From: a bacterium
GTDB taxonomy: Bacteria > Hydrogenedentota > Hydrogenedentia > Hydrogenedentiales > SLHB01
Length of the DNA stretch: 5,894 nucleotides
Direction of reading: 5' to 3'
Assembly (NCBI GenBank): GCA_024231375.1
Contig: JAAEQP010000344.1
Location: forward strand, 1-5,894
In this document: positions 5,877-5,894 of the stretch, in pieces
How the letters are laid out: each line of letters starts with the position of its first letter
Numbering within the stretch: position 1 is the stretch's first letter
The notes under the pieces: generated by a model
What the model saw: the letters and a program-made list of their open reading frames with translations, nothing else
Databases searched by the model: none
Told to the model about the DNA's origin: nothing
Translations under genes and position numbers: made by a program

Positions 5877-5894
5877 AGTCCAAATGGCCCCAAA

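Larger units (their letters stand above)
5729..5877. repeat. Palindrome cluster bounded by a perfect 22-bp inverted repeat (REPIN- or MITE-like)
   Basis: Bases 5729-5750 and 5856-5877 are exact reverse complements over 22 bp, each containing an 18-bp hairpin palindrome plus a T3/A3 flank on the inner side. A second hairpin lies just inside each end (5755-5774 and 5831-5850), separated from the outer one by 7 and 8 nt. The whole 149-bp unit is therefore roughly mirror-symmetrical. There is no coding capacity and no obvious target-site duplication. The layout resembles paired inverted REP elements or a small non-autonomous element, but no GTAG head typical of classical REP sequences is present. 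Confidence 0.65.
5563..5894. other. Intergenic region upstream of the sulfatase, no gene seen
   Basis: This 332-base stretch holds no credible coding frame. Its left third carries the ribosome binding site, promoter candidate and 12-bp tandem repeat of the sulfatase operon. From 5681 to 5877 it is dominated by hairpin-forming palindromes sharing a CATC-GT/AC-GATG core. Whatever gene lies to the right is outside the window. Confidence 0.8.

Noticed and set aside
5681..5877. CRISPR array.
   Set aside because: The repeats are only 18-20 bp, palindromic, in both orientations, and irregularly spaced with 7-8 nt gaps, so there are no spacers of normal size.

Overview
The window is GC-rich bacterial DNA carrying three protein genes and one palindrome-rich intergenic region. 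The left-edge gene ends in the H-X9-DG pseudopilin motif. Next to it are a sulfatase with a LamG-like domain and a large family 78 glycoside hydrolase. This combination is typical of polysaccharide-degrading Planctomycetes, Verrucomicrobia, Lentisphaerae and Hydrogenedentota-like bacteria. That placement is inferred from gene content; no phylogenetic marker is present.

Layout: positions 1-567 (+) hold the C-terminal part of a type II secretion/type IV pilin-like pseudopilin whose N-terminus lies outside the window. It converges on the next gene with only 19 bp between the two stop codons. Positions 587-3403 (-) encode a 938-residue protein that is a GH78 alpha-L-rhamnosidase-like enzyme for about its first 770 residues and an L,D-transpeptidase (YkuD fold) for its last 155. 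Positions 3466-5562 (-) encode a Tat-exported, possibly lipid-anchored sulfatase with a C-terminal LamG-like domain. The sulfatase lies upstream of the GH78 gene, with 62 bp between them and no convincing terminator, so the two probably form a sulfatase then rhamnosidase operon. Upstream of the sulfatase are a candidate sigma70-type promoter, a perfect 12-bp tandem repeat directly next to its -35 box, and a cluster of hairpin-forming palindromes (5681-5877) sharing the core CATC-GT/AC-GATG. Two of these palindromes form a perfect 22-bp inverted repeat bounding a 149-bp unit.

Working together, the sulfatase would remove sulfate esters and the GH78 module would release terminal rhamnose or a related sugar from a sulfated polysaccharide in the cell envelope. 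The peptidoglycan transpeptidase module fused to the glycosidase is not part of any scheme I know for such loci and is the most unusual item here. The palindrome cluster, whose outer arms vary but stay complementary, is the second.
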